Below are positions 1 through 9,062 of a DNA stretch of 64,000 nt, in pieces. The DNA lies in the NCBI RefSeq assembly GCF_005938655.1, contig NZ_VCQT01000038.1, positions 124,001 to 188,000 on the forward strand, written 5' to 3'. The position numbers and the translations under genes were made by a program. Positions within the stretch are counted from its first letter, which is position 1, and each line of letters opens with the position of its first letter. This stretch comes from Alloalcanivorax gelatiniphagus (GTDB taxonomy: Bacteria > Pseudomonadota > Gammaproteobacteria > Pseudomonadales > Alcanivoracaceae). Under the pieces are notes generated by a model. The model saw only the letters and a list, made by a program, of their open reading frames with translations. It did no database searches and was not told the DNA's origin.

Positions 1-89
1 GCGCGCACCGTCAGCGACACCTTGTCCAGCGCGCGAAAAGTACCGAAGGTTTTACTGGCGCCGATGGTTTCCAGCTTCAGGGCACGCAT
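1..89 (-). CDS. ABC importer ATP-binding protein, N-terminal fragment (runs off window)
   Basis: The 29 visible codons from the ATG at 89 read MRALKLETIGASKTFG followed by a conserved ALDKVSLTVR block. This is the usual opening of sugar/nucleoside-type ABC ATPases, just before the Walker A region, which lies outside the window. The ATG follows the upstream stop codon with a two-base gap, so it is translationally coupled to the biuret-hydrolase-like gene. The operon already has a BMP-type binding protein and two permeases but no ATPase, so this is most likely the missing energy-coupling subunit. Family assignment rests on a short stretch and on context. Confidence 0.7.
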   Translation of the reverse strand, partial: MRALKLETIGASKTFGTFRALDKVSLTVR

Positions 90-91
90 GG

Positions 92-781
92 TCACTGCGC
101 CCCCAGGCCGGCCAGCAGAGCACCGGAATCGGACACGCTGCCGAACACCCCGCCCTGCATCTTCACCATCTTCACGGCGGCATCGTGGTTGCCCTGATCG
201 GTGGCGCCGCAGCAGTCCTCCAGCAGCAGGCATTCGAAGCCCCGGTCGTTGGCCTCGCGCATGGTGGTGTGCACGCACACGTCGGTGGTGATGCCGGTGA
301 GAATAATATTGTCGATGCCCCGGGTATTGAGGATCAGCTCAAGATCGGTGGCGCAGAACGAGCCCTTGCCGGGCTTGTCGATGATCACTTCGCCCTCCAG
401 TGGCGCCAGCTCCGGAATGATCTCCCAGCCCGGTTCGCCACGCACCAGGATGCGCCCGCAGGGACCGGCGTCGCCGATGCCGGCGCCGATCCGTTGCGAG
501 CGCCAGCGTTTGTTGGCGGGCAGGTCGGCCAGATCCGGACGGTGCCCTTCGCGGGTATGGATGATATGGAAGCCCCGTTCGCGCAGGGCCGCCAGCACCT
601 TTTTGATCGGCTCGATGGGCGCCCGGGTCAGGGACAGGTCGTAGCCCATGCTGTCCACGTAGCCGCCCTTGCCGCAGAAGTCGGTCTGCATATCGATCAC
701 GATCAGCGCGGTGTTGTCCGGGCGCAGGTCACCGTTGTAGGGCCAGGGATAAGGATCGGCGCTGATGAATTGCTCGCTCAT
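92..781 (-). CDS. biuH: Isochorismatase-family cysteine hydrolase, probable biuret amidohydrolase
   Basis: A 229-residue isochorismatase-like hydrolase. The expected Asp-Lys-Cys catalytic set is visible as D34 (in MQTDF), K139 (in KPGKGSF) and C169 (in TTDVCVHTT). Biuret hydrolases of this family convert biuret to allophanate and ammonia in the cytoplasm. The substrate is inferred from the look of the sequence plus neighbours: a cyanuric acid amidohydrolase family enzyme and an allophanate hydrolase, the steps before and after, lie within 10 kb. Its start directly follows the formamidase stop, and the ABC ATPase starts two bases after its own stop. Other amidases of the superfamily (ureidoacrylate or carbamoylsarcosine hydrolases) are the main alternatives. 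Confidence 0.75.
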   Translation of the reverse strand: MSEQFISADPYPWPYNGDLRPDNTALIVIDMQTDFCGKGGYVDSMGYDLSLTRAPIEPIKKVLAALRERGFHIIHTREGHRPDLADLPANKRWRSQRIGAGIGDAGPCGRILVRGEPGWEIIPELAPLEGEVIIDKPGKGSFCATDLELILNTRGIDNIILTGITTDVCVHTTMREANDRGFECLLLEDCCGATDQGNHDAAVKMVKMQGGVFGSVSDSGALLAGLGAQ

Positions 782-782
782 A

Positions 783-1787
783 TCAAGGCTCTCCCGGTTT
801 ATAGGAACGTTGCGGCGGCTCGAAGCCGAAGGCGCTGCCGTCGGTGTGCTTGACCTTGTCTTCCCAGGGCAGCCGGTAGCGGCCCGCCGCCAGGTCCTGC
901 ATGTAGGTGTAGGGGCAATCGCCGGCGCCGCCTTTTACCGCCACATAACCACGGTGGCCGAACTGGTAGATGTTGTTCTCCACGCCCCAGTGCTCGCGGG
1001 CTTCGCGCACCAGGTCCGGGCGCAGCTCGCAGCAGACGATTTCGTCGGCGCGGCCACTGCCTTCCACCAGGGGCACGCCGTCGAAGTTGACGAACTGGGC
1101 TTCGCCCATGGAATCGAAGGTGCCATCGGAGCCGCACATGCAGACGCTGGCGGTCTGCATCAGGTTGGTGAAGGCGTTGGCCTGGTTGGTGATCTTCCAG
1201 GAATGGCGGATCGGCGCCGTGTAGCCGGCGGTGCGGATCATGATCTCGGCGCCCTTGTAGGCGCACTCCCGGGCCATCTCCGGGAACATGCCGTCGTGGC
1301 AGATAATCAGCGCCAGCGTTGAACCGTTGGGGCCTTCGCACACCGGAATACCCTGGTCGCCGGGTTCCCAGGGTTCCACCGGCACCCAGGGGTGCATCTT
1401 GCGGTAGTAGAGTTTCAGCTCGCCGGTGTCGTCGATGATCAGGCCGGAGTTGAACGGGTTACCGTTGGGGTTGGCTTCCATGATCGAGAAGCAGCCCCAG
1501 ATTTTGTGATCAATGCAGGCCTGTTTCAGCGCCGCCACTTCCGGGCCGTCCAGGTCGCACATAATGTCCGGCGAAGTGTCCATGGACAGGCCGTGCAGGC
1601 AGTATTCCGGAAACACGATCAGATCCATCTCCGGCATGGAGCGCCGGGCCTTGCCAACCATTTCGACCACGCGCTGGGTCTGTTGCCAGAGTTCATCGCG
1701 GGTGCGCGGGTCGGGCAACGCCAGTTGCGCCAGGCCCATCACCACACCGTTGGGGGATTTGTTCAAACCAGAGAGTCCACTGGACAT
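783..1787 (-). CDS. amiF: Formamidase, nitrilase superfamily (AmiF type)
   Basis: A 334-residue protein, the usual length of AmiF formamidases. The nitrilase-superfamily Glu-Lys-Cys triad is visible at E61 (VFPEY), K130 (YRKMHPW) and C163 (ICHDG). The [17 protein letters not shown] and [14 protein letters not shown] blocks are the regions I recognise from AmiF rather than from AmiE aliphatic amidases. The expected reaction is formamide to formate and ammonia in the cytoplasm. It lies between the permease genes and the biuret-hydrolase-like gene, so it appears to be a co-transcribed ammonia-releasing step for imported amides. The exact substrate (formamide or another short amide) cannot be decided from sequence alone. 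Confidence 0.85.
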   Translation of the reverse strand: MSSGLSGLNKSPNGVVMGLAQLALPDPRTRDELWQQTQRVVEMVGKARRSMPEMDLIVFPEYCLHGLSMDTSPDIMCDLDGPEVAALKQACIDHKIWGCFSIMEANPNGNPFNSGLIIDDTGELKLYYRKMHPWVPVEPWEPGDQGIPVCEGPNGSTLALIICHDGMFPEMARECAYKGAEIMIRTAGYTAPIRHSWKITNQANAFTNLMQTASVCMCGSDGTFDSMGEAQFVNFDGVPLVEGSGRADEIVCCELRPDLVREAREHWGVENNIYQFGHRGYVAVKGGAGDCPYTYMQDLAAGRYRLPWEDKVKHTDGSAFGFEPPQRSYKPGEP

Positions 1788-1807
1788 GGGATTACCTTCT
1801 CGTCGGG

Positions 1808-2728
1808 TTATCGGTTCAGGCTGAGTTCACCGGGCGCGCCGCTGAGGGTACGGTCCGGCCGGCAGGTGATCACCATCACCGCCAGGGTCAGCACATAGGG
1901 AATGGCGTTGAACAGGTAGTAGCCCCAGCCAATGCCGATGGCCTGCAGGGCCGGGCCCACGGCGCCGGCGGCACCGAACAGCAACGCCGCCCACAGGCAG
2001 TTGATCGGCTGCCAGCGGGCGAAGATCACCAGCGCCACCGCCATCAGGCCCTGGCCGCTGGACAGGCCCTCGTTCCAACTGCCGGGGTAATACAGCGACA
2101 GATAAGCGCCGCCCACGCCGGCCAGAAAGCCGCCCACGCCGGTGGCCAGGATGCGCACCCCGGCGGCGCGATAGCCGAGCGCCTGGGCGGAGTCCTGGTG
2201 GTCACCCACCAGACGCAGCACCAGGCCCCAGCGGGTACCGCGCAGGCCCCAGTGCAGCACGAAGGCCAGCGCCACGCCGATAAAGAACAGCACGTTCACA
2301 TTCAGCGCCGAGCGCACCCGGGTGTCGTCGCTCCAGAAGCCGAGCGGAATGGACGGCAGCATGGGCGCGCTGGGCTGAATGAAATCCTTGCCCAGAAAGA
2401 ACGCCAGGCCGGTGCCGAACAGAATCAGGGCGATGCCGAAGGCGATGTCGTTGACCCTTGGCAGCGAACAGATCACACCGTGCACCAGGCCCAGGGCGAG
2501 CCCGGACAGGCCGGCGGCCAGCACCCCCAGCCAGGGGGAGCCGGACAGATAGGACACCGCGTAGCCGGTCATGGCGCCGGTGACCAGAATGCCCTCCAGC
2601 CCCAGGTTGATGCGCCCGCCCTTCTCGGTGAGGCATTCGCCGAGACTGACGAACAGGAACGGCGTGCCCACGCGGATGGCCCCGGCCAGCAGGGCCAGCA
2701 GAAAGATCGACAGTTCCGACTCAGCCAT
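1808..2728 (-). CDS. ABC transporter permease, BMP/nucleoside type (second permease)
   Basis: A 306-residue hydrophobic protein with about eight to ten membrane segments. The motif GGRINLGLEGILVTGA near residue 40 is the signature of the permease family that pairs with BMP-type binding proteins, as in purine nucleoside importers. Its start overlaps the end of the first permease by eight bases, a strong sign of coupled translation. With that permease it should form the membrane channel of the importer. The ligand is unknown. The enzymes in the operon (formamidase, biuret-hydrolase-like) suggest a nitrogen-rich amide or heterocycle rather than a nucleoside, but that is inference. Confidence 0.9.
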   Translation of the reverse strand: MAESELSIFLLALLAGAIRVGTPFLFVSLGECLTEKGGRINLGLEGILVTGAMTGYAVSYLSGSPWLGVLAAGLSGLALGLVHGVICSLPRVNDIAFGIALILFGTGLAFFLGKDFIQPSAPMLPSIPLGFWSDDTRVRSALNVNVLFFIGVALAFVLHWGLRGTRWGLVLRLVGDHQDSAQALGYRAAGVRILATGVGGFLAGVGGAYLSLYYPGSWNEGLSSGQGLMAVALVIFARWQPINCLWAALLFGAAGAVGPALQAIGIGWGYYLFNAIPYVLTLAVMVITCRPDRTLSGAPGELSLNR

Positions 2729-3842
2729 GGCTGACCTCCGTTGTGCCGGTGCGGGACGGCGGCGCCGCGATCCAGTGACCGCGCAACCACAGACGCCAGT
2801 CCAGGGTGCGGCGGGTAAGCGCCTCCCAGGCCAGCAGGTTGATGAAAAGAATGCCCTGCAGAATCAGGGTGGTGGCATCGGGCAGGCCCAGGCGCCGTTG
2901 CAGCAAGCCGCCGCTGGCTTCCAGACCACCGAGCAGGATCGCGCAAACGATAATGCCCAGCGGGTTATGACGGGCGGCGAACGCCACCAGAATGCCGGCG
3001 GTGCCGTAGCCGGAAATCAGCGCGGTATTGGCGCTACCCTGCACGGCGCTGACTTCGTACATGCCGGCCAGGCCGGCGGCGGCGCCACCGAGCACGCAGG
3101 TGAGCAGCACCAGCCGGTCCACCGGCAGGCCGAGCATGCGTGGCGTGCGCGGGTTGCCGCCGACGATACGCAGGGAAAAGCCCACCACGCTGTAGCGTAC
3201 GAACACCCAGGCCAGCACACAGGCGACCACGCCGGCCACCAGCCCCCAATGCACATAGAAGCTGTCGCTGATCACGCCGATCTGATAGCTGCCATCCAGG
3301 GGCGGCGTGGACGGTTTGTTCAAACTATTGGGATCGCGCAGCGGTCCTTCCACCAGGTGACGGAAGATCGCCAGGGCGATGTAGGAAAGCAGCAGGCTGC
3401 CGATGGTCTCGTTAACGCCGCGCTTCTGCCGCAACCAGCCGCTCAGGCCGATCCACAGGCCGCCGGCCAGCATCGCCGCCACGCCCATGGCGATCAGCAT
3501 TGGCCAGGCCGGCAGCGACGGCAGCCACAGCGGCGTCACCGCCGCCGCCAGACCGCCCAGCACCAGCGCCCCTTCACCACCAATGATGATCAGGCCGGCG
3601 CGGGCCGGCAGCGCCACGCACAGCGCCGTAAGCATCAGCGGCGCGGCGCGCATCAGGGTGTTTTCCCAGGCGAACATGGAGCCGAACGCGCCTTCGAACA
3701 CCAGCGGTCCGGCCTGCCAGGCGGGCTGCCCCTGAATCAGCAGAAACAGGATGAACAGCACCGCCGTGGTGAGCATCGCCAGCAGCGTGGGCAGCGCCGG
3801 CAAGGCCAGCACCGCCGCGCGCCCCAGCCAGGGCTTCAACAT
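2721..3842 (-). CDS. ABC transporter permease, BMP/nucleoside type (first permease)
   Basis: A 373-residue integral membrane protein of the same permease superfamily as its downstream partner. It has a hydrophobic N-terminal segment, the block LIIIGGEGALVLGGLAAA near residue 85, and the cytoplasmic loop RIVGGNPRTPRMLGLPVD typical of these permeases. Paired permeases of about 310 and 370 residues are usual for BMP-type importers. It starts 24 bases after the binding-protein stop and overlaps the second permease by eight bases. It should form half of the translocation channel. Nothing looks truncated. Confidence 0.9.
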   Translation of the reverse strand: MLKPWLGRAAVLALPALPTLLAMLTTAVLFILFLLIQGQPAWQAGPLVFEGAFGSMFAWENTLMRAAPLMLTALCVALPARAGLIIIGGEGALVLGGLAAAVTPLWLPSLPAWPMLIAMGVAAMLAGGLWIGLSGWLRQKRGVNETIGSLLLSYIALAIFRHLVEGPLRDPNSLNKPSTPPLDGSYQIGVISDSFYVHWGLVAGVVACVLAWVFVRYSVVGFSLRIVGGNPRTPRMLGLPVDRLVLLTCVLGGAAAGLAGMYEVSAVQGSANTALISGYGTAGILVAFAARHNPLGIIVCAILLGGLEASGGLLQRRLGLPDATTLILQGILFINLLAWEALTRRTLDWRLWLRGHWIAAPPSRTGTTEVSHG

Positions 3843-3866
3843 GACGGGCTCCGGTACCGGAGTGAT

Positions 3867-4976
3867 TTAGATCTGACCACGCACGCCCTCCACCAGATAG
3901 TCCATGCGCTCCAGTTCCACGGCGGTTTGTTTGTAGTCGGTGCCCTCGGCGATCACCACCTGGCCCTGGTTGTTCTTCAGCGGGCCGCCGAAGATCACGT
4001 AGTCGCCGCTGAGCATTTGTGCTTTCACCGCGTCCGCGTTCTTTTTCGCTTCGGCGCTCACCGCCGGCCCATAGGGAGAGGTTTTGACGAAGCCTTCCTT
4101 GAGGCCGCCGCGCAGGAAGTTGATCATCGGCTCGCCGTTGATGGCCGCCCGCACATGCTCCTGGTAGGGCGTTACCCAGTTCCATTCGGCGCCGGTGAGG
4201 TAGCCTTCCGGTGCCAGCTTGGCCTGGCTGGCGTGGTAGCCGCAGGTCATGGCGCCACGTTTCTCGGCGGTTTCCACCAGTACCTTGGGGCCGTCCACAT
4301 GGCAGGTGATCACGTCGCAGCCACTGTCGATCAGGCTGTTGGTGGCTTCCGCTTCCTTCACCGGCATGGACCAGTCACCGGTGAAAATCACCGAGGTGGT
4401 GATGTCCGGGTTCACCGAGCGGGCGCCCAAAGTGAAGGCGTTGATATTGCGCAGCACCTGGGGAATCGGCTTGGCAGCCACGAAACCGAGCTTGGCGGAT
4501 TTGCTCATATGGCCGGCCACCACGCCGTTCAGGTATTGCCCTTCGTCGATATAGCCGAAGAAGCTGCCCACGTTCATGGGATGCTTGCCCTTCTCCCACA
4601 GGCCGCCGCAGTGGGCGAAGCGGGTATCGGAAAAACGCCGCGCCACTTTCAGCACGTGCGGATCGAAGTAGCCGAACGAAGTGGGGAAAATCAGGCTGGC
4701 GCCATCCTGGCGGATCATCGCTTCCATGGCCCGTTGCACGGCCACCGTTTCCGGCACGTTCTCCTGCTCCACCACGGTGACGCCCGGCATCTTCTTGACC
4801 TGGGCGGCGGCTTCCGCGTGGGACTGGTTGTAGCCGAAGTCATCGCGGGCGCCCACGTACAGGAAGCCCACGGTGATTTCCTTCTGCGCGGCGCGCAGCG
4901 GATTGAACGGCAGCGCCGCGGCGGCGCCCAGCAGGCCGGCGGCCTTGATGAAATTACGACGATTGATATCCGACAT
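3867..4976 (-). CDS. BMP-family ABC substrate-binding protein with Tat signal
   Basis: A 369-residue periplasmic binding protein of the BMP/Med lipoprotein-like family; the conserved opening after the signal is EITVGFLYVGARDDFGYNQSH. The start at 4976 was chosen because GAGGA lies ten bases upstream and the resulting N-terminus (MSDINRRNFIKAAG) is a twin-arginine signal with RR at 6-7, followed by a short hydrophobic run ending in LRAAQK. The longer reading frame upstream has no such logic. Tat export suggests folding before secretion. It is the first gene of a six-gene operon, and a GTATAC palindrome lies about 80 bases upstream. The ligand is unknown. Confidence 0.9.
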   Translation of the reverse strand: MSDINRRNFIKAAGLLGAAAALPFNPLRAAQKEITVGFLYVGARDDFGYNQSHAEAAAQVKKMPGVTVVEQENVPETVAVQRAMEAMIRQDGASLIFPTSFGYFDPHVLKVARRFSDTRFAHCGGLWEKGKHPMNVGSFFGYIDEGQYLNGVVAGHMSKSAKLGFVAAKPIPQVLRNINAFTLGARSVNPDITTSVIFTGDWSMPVKEAEATNSLIDSGCDVITCHVDGPKVLVETAEKRGAMTCGYHASQAKLAPEGYLTGAEWNWVTPYQEHVRAAINGEPMINFLRGGLKEGFVKTSPYGPAVSAEAKKNADAVKAQMLSGDYVIFGGPLKNNQGQVVIAEGTDYKQTAVELERMDYLVEGVRGQI

Positions 4977-5053
4977 AGTGGCGCGTCCTCTAACACTGAC
5001 CTTGGATGAAAGGCGCCGCCGGCGCGGCGCGAAGCTTGAGTGCACCCTGGGAT

Positions 5054-5070
5054 GCATACTGGTATACAAG
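5054..5070. promoter_or_regulatory. Candidate GntR operator upstream of the amide-transport operon
   Basis: The sequence GCATACTGGTATACAAG is centred on the palindrome GTATAC, with partly symmetric flanks (ACT and AGT). Thirteen bases (TACTGGTATACAA) recur at 10373-10385, in front of the allophanate hydrolase gene. FCD-type GntR regulators often bind GTATAC-centred palindromes, and a GntR/FCD gene sits in this cluster at 15832. The match between the two sites is seen directly; regulator identity is inferred. Confidence 0.5.
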
Positions 5071-5207
5071 TAAGCAGCCTTCATGCCATTCACGGGAAAC
5101 CCCCTTAAAACAAGGCATTCCCGCGAAATTGGCAGCTTTCATCCAGGCGCCGCGCGCACTGCTTGTGTGCAAAGCCGCGCACCATGCACCAGTGGCGCGC
5201 ACCTGCC

Positions 5208-5966
5208 TCAGCCCCGGGATGCCCAGAAGGTCAGACGGCGCTCCAGCCACTCAAACGCCTGGTAGAGCACGATGCCCATGGCGCCCACCACCACCAGCCC
5301 GGCGAACACCAGCGGCACTTCGAAGCGGCTGCCGGCCACCATCATCATGTAGCCGACGCCGGCATTGGCGGCCACGGTCTCGGAGATCACCGAGCCCACG
5401 AACGCCAGGGTCACCGCCACTTTCAAGGCGGCGAAGAAGTACGGCAGGGTGCGCGGCAGGCCGACCTTGCGCAGCACCGTCAGGCGGCTGGCGCCCAGCG
5501 AGCGCATCAGATCGTTAAGCTCCGGTTCCACCGTGGCCAGGCCGGTGGCGATGTTGACCACGATGGGGAAGAACGAAATCAGAAAGGCGGTGAGAATCGC
5601 CGGCACCGTGCCGATGCCAAACCAGATCACCAGAATCGGCACCAGCGCCACCTTGGGAATGCTGTTGAAGGCCACCATCAGCGGGTACAAGCCGGCGTAG
5701 ACCTTCTCGCTGGCGCCCACCGCCAACCCCAGCACCACGCCAAAACCCACCGCCAGCGCCAGACCCACCAGGGTGGTCATCAGCGTTTGCAATGAGTGCT
5801 GCAGGATCGGCTCCCACTGGGCGGCCAGGGTGGTGGCGATCAGCGACGGCGGCGGCAGAATAAAGGTCTTGATGGCGAAGCCATGCACCACGCCTTCCCA
5901 CAGCAGGAAAGTCCCCAGGGTCACCAGCCAGGGCAGCACCCGGCGATTGAGCATCCAATCAACCAT
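5208..5966 (-). CDS. ABC transporter permease, NrtB/SsuC/TauC type
   Basis: A 252-residue permease with about six membrane helices and the family's EAA loop region (LNDLMRSLGASRLTVLRKVGLPRTLPYFFAALK, shown here only to locate it near residue 150). The start MVDWMLNRR at 5966 overlaps the ATPase stop by eight bases, so the longer upstream frame was rejected. This class works with NMT1/THI5-like binding proteins and imports nitrate, sulfonates, taurine, pyrimidine precursors or aromatic heterocycles. The operon partner at 6783 suggests cyanuric acid, a pyrimidine or a similar ring. It is the last gene of the operon. Confidence 0.9.
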   Translation of the reverse strand: MVDWMLNRRVLPWLVTLGTFLLWEGVVHGFAIKTFILPPPSLIATTLAAQWEPILQHSLQTLMTTLVGLALAVGFGVVLGLAVGASEKVYAGLYPLMVAFNSIPKVALVPILVIWFGIGTVPAILTAFLISFFPIVVNIATGLATVEPELNDLMRSLGASRLTVLRKVGLPRTLPYFFAALKVAVTLAFVGSVISETVAANAGVGYMMMVAGSRFEVPLVFAGLVVVGAMGIVLYQAFEWLERRLTFWASRG

Positions 5967-6786
5967 GGGCGGGCTCCTTGGCATCGGTGGTGGCGCGCCC
6001 GGCGTCGATGTCCCGGACCTCCACGATGTGGCCGCGCAGCCGTTGTACATACTCCACGAACGCCGGCTCGAAGGTGCCCTCCACGGTGCGCGGGCGCGGC
6101 AGGTCGATGTCTTCCCGGTGCACGATGCGGCCCGGCCCCTTGGAAAACACATAAACCGTGTCGGCCAGATAGACCGCCTCGCGGAGATCGTGGGTGACCA
6201 GCACGGTGGTGGGCCGGCGCTCCCGCCAGATCGACTGCACCAGGCCCCACAGATCCTCCCGGGTAAAGGCGTCCAGGGCGGCGAAGGGTTCGTCCAGCAG
6301 CAGCAGATCCGGTTCGTGGATCAGGGCGCGGCACAGGGAGGCGCGCTGCTGCATACCGCCGGACATTTCCCAGGGGTAACGATGGGCGTACTCGCCCAGG
6401 CCGAGCCGTTCCAGCAGCGCCAGGGCACGCTGCCGATATTCGGCGCGGCGGGCGCGGAAGCCGGCGGGCCCGCTCACCACTTCCAGCGGCAGCAGCACAT
6501 TGTCCAGCACCGTGCGCCAGTCGAGCATGGTGCTTTTCTGGAATGCCACGCCCACCGCGCCCCGGGAAGCCCCGGGGGCGTCGCCGCCCACCACTACCCG
6601 GCCGTCGGTGGCGCTTTCCAGGCCGGCGATCAGCCGCAGCACCGAGCTTTTGCCACAGCCGCTGGGGCCCACCAGGGCGACGCTGCCGCCGCTGGGTACG
6701 CTCAGGGAAATATCCACCACCGCCGGCGTGTCGCTGCGCGGGTAACGGAGGGTGGCGTTGTCCAGTTCGATAAAGCCTTCGCTCAT
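5959..6786 (-). CDS. ABC transporter ATP-binding protein, SsuB/TauB type
   Basis: A 275-residue nucleotide-binding subunit with a complete set of motifs: Walker A GPSGCGKSS near residue 40, Q-loop FQKSTMLDW, signature MSGGMQQRASL, Walker B LLLLDEPFAALD and the switch histidine in VTHD. It should energise the permease encoded directly downstream. Its start overlaps the stop of the ring-opening amidohydrolase gene by four bases (ATGA), and its end overlaps the permease start by eight. The order binding protein, enzyme, ATPase, permease is slightly unusual because an enzyme gene splits the transporter genes. Confidence 0.95.
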   Translation of the reverse strand: MSEGFIELDNATLRYPRSDTPAVVDISLSVPSGGSVALVGPSGCGKSSVLRLIAGLESATDGRVVVGGDAPGASRGAVGVAFQKSTMLDWRTVLDNVLLPLEVVSGPAGFRARRAEYRQRALALLERLGLGEYAHRYPWEMSGGMQQRASLCRALIHEPDLLLLDEPFAALDAFTREDLWGLVQSIWRERRPTTVLVTHDLREAVYLADTVYVFSKGPGRIVHREDIDLPRPRTVEGTFEPAFVEYVQRLRGHIVEVRDIDAGRATTDAKEPAHG

Positions 6787-7856
6787 GATCCGCTCTCCAC
6801 GATCAGCGCCAACGGCCCGCCGCCGTCCGGCCCCTGGTGCTCGGCACCACCGGACACGAACAGGGCCAGGTCGCCGGTGCGCCCGCCCAGCACCCCACCC
6901 ACCAGGGCACGGGCATGGCGGGTGGCATTGATGTCGCTGTCATCCCACATGGTGTGGCGCTGCCCGCGAATGTGGCCGCTGCGCGACGGTTCCGCCTTGG
7001 CCAGCAACGCCACCAGCGAGCCATCACCCAGGGTCGCCCGGGCCCGGTCCAGGGCCTCGCCGTCCAGGGCGTCGGCCATCACGTCGTGGCCGATGCGCAG
7101 GGCCGGGTCCCAGCCCGGGGCGTTGCCCAGCACCAGGATTTCGTTGCGCATCAGCTCGATGCCGGCGGAGGTGCTGGCGCGGCCGGACCAAAGATCAAAG
7201 TCGTGGCAGATGGCGGCGTCGCTGAGCGCTGTCTGCTCCACCTCACCCAGGGCCAGAGCCACGCCCAGGGCCGAGGCGCCCCGGGAAAAGCCCATGGATT
7301 CGTAGGTGTCGCTGGTGGCCACGGTGGCGCCGCGCCGGCGTGCGTCTTCGCAGCGGGCGGCGGTGAGCAGCGGGCATTTGATCTGCACATAGTGCACATC
7401 CTCCGCCCGCTCGATGCCGGCCGTGGCCATGGCCCGGCGCACCGCCTCGGCGGTGACGCGCACCTGATCCAGCCGGCCGATCTGTTCCGGCGCAAAGCGG
7501 TCGGTGAAGGCGATGCCGGCGGCCAGCCCCGGCTGCTCCGGCGCCGGCGAGGCGGCGTCGTCCACCTCGAACACCAGCCAGTGGGGCGACAGGCCGCCCT
7601 CGGTGCCGCCGGACATCACCAAGGCGATGCGCTCGGCCACGGTGTCCTCCGGCAACTCCAGTCGCTCGGCGAAAAAGCGCTTGAGCACGGTGGTGGCGAA
7701 GGCGCGGGTGAAGTCGTTGACGCAGCCGTTGCCCTCGGTCTTGCCGAGCACCGCCACCACCCGCTCCGGGTGCAGGCGGCCTTCGGCCAGGGCCTGGTGC
7801 AGCGGCGCCAGATCGTCCGGACCGGAACAGGGGAAACGCAGAACCCGGGTTCTCAT
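6783..7856 (-). CDS. Cyanuric acid amidohydrolase/barbiturase family ring-opening hydrolase
   Basis: A 357-residue member of the AtzD/TrzD/barbiturase family. Its threefold pseudo-repeat shows the expected Lys/Ser pairs: K39 (LGKTEGNG) with S82 (VMSGGTEGG), K160 (VQIKCPL) with S191/S195 (GFSRGAS), and K287 (LLAKAEPS) with S335 (FVSGGAEH). The enzyme opens cyanuric acid to carboxybiuret, which decays to biuret, or opens barbiturate in the barbiturase branch. A biuret-hydrolase-like gene and an allophanate hydrolase gene nearby favour cyanuric acid. It lies inside a transporter operon and overlaps both neighbours by four bases, so import and ring opening are tightly linked. Confidence 0.85.
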   Translation of the reverse strand: MRTRVLRFPCSGPDDLAPLHQALAEGRLHPERVVAVLGKTEGNGCVNDFTRAFATTVLKRFFAERLELPEDTVAERIALVMSGGTEGGLSPHWLVFEVDDAASPAPEQPGLAAGIAFTDRFAPEQIGRLDQVRVTAEAVRRAMATAGIERAEDVHYVQIKCPLLTAARCEDARRRGATVATSDTYESMGFSRGASALGVALALGEVEQTALSDAAICHDFDLWSGRASTSAGIELMRNEILVLGNAPGWDPALRIGHDVMADALDGEALDRARATLGDGSLVALLAKAEPSRSGHIRGQRHTMWDDSDINATRHARALVGGVLGGRTGDLALFVSGGAEHQGPDGGGPLALIVESGS

Positions 7857-8911
7857 TGCGCCACGCTCCGGTCTTCCAGTGCGTCAAGAAAGGCGCCGTC
7901 GAACACCTGGTCCGGGGCCGGCGGGTTGTCCAATTCCAGGGCCTCGGCCACCACCTCAATGGAGGCGGCCAGACGCTGGGGGTCCACGGCACCCAGGCCG
8001 TTTTTCTTCACCTCTTCGGTGATCAGCTGGTTGTCGATCAGGAAACGCATGCGCTGCTGTTCCAGCTCCACGTTGATCAGGCTGTCCTTTTCGCGCAGTG
8101 CCTCGGCGGCGGCCAGCGGGTCATCAATGCTGGCCTTGAGGCCGCGATGGCTGGCGCGCACCAGGCCCTGAACCACTTCCGGCTCCTGCTCGATCATGCG
8201 CTCGGTGACGATCAGGCCGTTGCTGTACAGCGGCACGCCGTAGTCGGAGTAATAGAAGATGCGGATATCGTCCTGGTCGATGCCCAGCTTCAGCAGGTTG
8301 GGTACCGCGCTGGGCGGGAAGCCGGCGATGGCGTCCACCTTGCCCTGCACCAGCATGGCCTCGCGCAGGTTGGGCGCCACGTTCTCGAAACGAATTTTGT
8401 CGCTGTCCAGGCCGGCGGCCTCGGCGAACAGGGGGAACATGCGGTAGGCGGAATCGTTGGCCGGCGCGCCGATGGCCTTGCCTTCCAGCTGCTTCGGCGC
8501 CTCGATACCGGATTCCTTGAGGGTGATGATCGCCAGCGGCGGCCGGTTATAGATCATGTAGACCATGCGCTGGCGGTTGTCCGGGTGGCGGGCGTTGAAT
8601 TCGATCAGCGTGTTGATGTCGCCGAAGCCGGCCTCGTAGCTGCCGCCGGCGATACGGGTGATCACCGCCGAGGAGCCCTCGCCGGCGTCCACCGTCACAT
8701 CCAAACCCTCTTCCTCGAAATAGCCCCGCTGGGCGGCCAGCACGAACGGCGCGTTGGAGGCCTCGAAGGCCCAGTTGGCGGTGAAGCGCACCTTGCGCTC
8801 GGCCTGGGCCGCCGGTGCCAGGCACAGGGTCAGCGCCGCCAGCAGCCCCAGCAGGGCACGGAGCGGCCGGCCACGGCTGGCCCCGGGTAACAAAGCGGTT
8901 CTTGGTTGCAT
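7853..8911 (-). CDS. ABC substrate-binding protein, NMT1/THI5-like
   Basis: A 352-residue binding protein. The start at 8911 has AGGAG eight bases upstream; an ATG two codons earlier lies too close to that site. The N-terminus is a Sec signal peptide (hydrophobic core ALLGLLAALTLCLA, likely cleavage after AQA). The mature part begins with FTANWAFEASNAPFVLAAQRGYF in pieces, the standard NMT1/SsuA opening. It should capture a small heterocycle or amide in the periplasm. It is the first gene of its operon and is divergent from a LysR regulator gene, which is the likely regulator. Confidence 0.9.
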   Translation of the reverse strand: MQPRTALLPGASRGRPLRALLGLLAALTLCLAPAAQAERKVRFTANWAFEASNAPFVLAAQRGYFEEEGLDVTVDAGEGSSAVITRIAGGSYEAGFGDINTLIEFNARHPDNRQRMVYMIYNRPPLAIITLKESGIEAPKQLEGKAIGAPANDSAYRMFPLFAEAAGLDSDKIRFENVAPNLREAMLVQGKVDAIAGFPPSAVPNLLKLGIDQDDIRIFYYSDYGVPLYSNGLIVTERMIEQEPEVVQGLVRASHRGLKASIDDPLAAAEALREKDSLINVELEQQRMRFLIDNQLITEEVKKNGLGAVDPQRLAASIEVVAEALELDNPPAPDQVFDGAFLDALEDRSVAQ

Positions 8912-9021
8912 GCACATCTCTCCTGCTCGCGTTGCGGGTGCCCGGCCGCGGGCCTGGGCGTTCAATGCGAGGCAAGATAGAATCCGTGGAGTGCAGCCCA
9001 CCAGCGTTATTTTCTGGCCAT

Positions 9022-9044
9022 AGCGATGCCGTTTCGGCATCGCT
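9022..9044. promoter_or_regulatory. Perfect palindrome between divergent lysR and binding-protein genes (candidate LysR box)
   Basis: AGCGATGCCG and CGGCATCGCT form a perfect 10-base inverted repeat around TTT. The inner part reads ATGCC-N5-GGCAT, which fits the T-N11-A form of LysR-type operators. It lies 19 bases before the lysR start and about 110 bases before the divergent operon, a usual place for an autoregulatory LysR site. Confidence 0.5.
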
Positions 9045-9062
9045 CCCTCGATGGAGCCCGTG

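Noticed and set aside
185-853. Long plus-strand frames opposite the minus-strand operons (also at 2571-5009, 12156-14393 and 50449-52323)
   Set aside because: They are antisense shadows of high-GC coding genes: His/Gln/Gly/Ala-rich, without domains, and opposite clear enzymes or transporters.
6783-7856. Barbiturase of the oxidative pyrimidine pathway instead of cyanuric acid amidohydrolase
   Set aside because: Not excluded by sequence, but ureidomalonase and uracil oxidase genes are absent while biuret- and allophanate-hydrolysing genes are near, so the cyanurate reading was kept.
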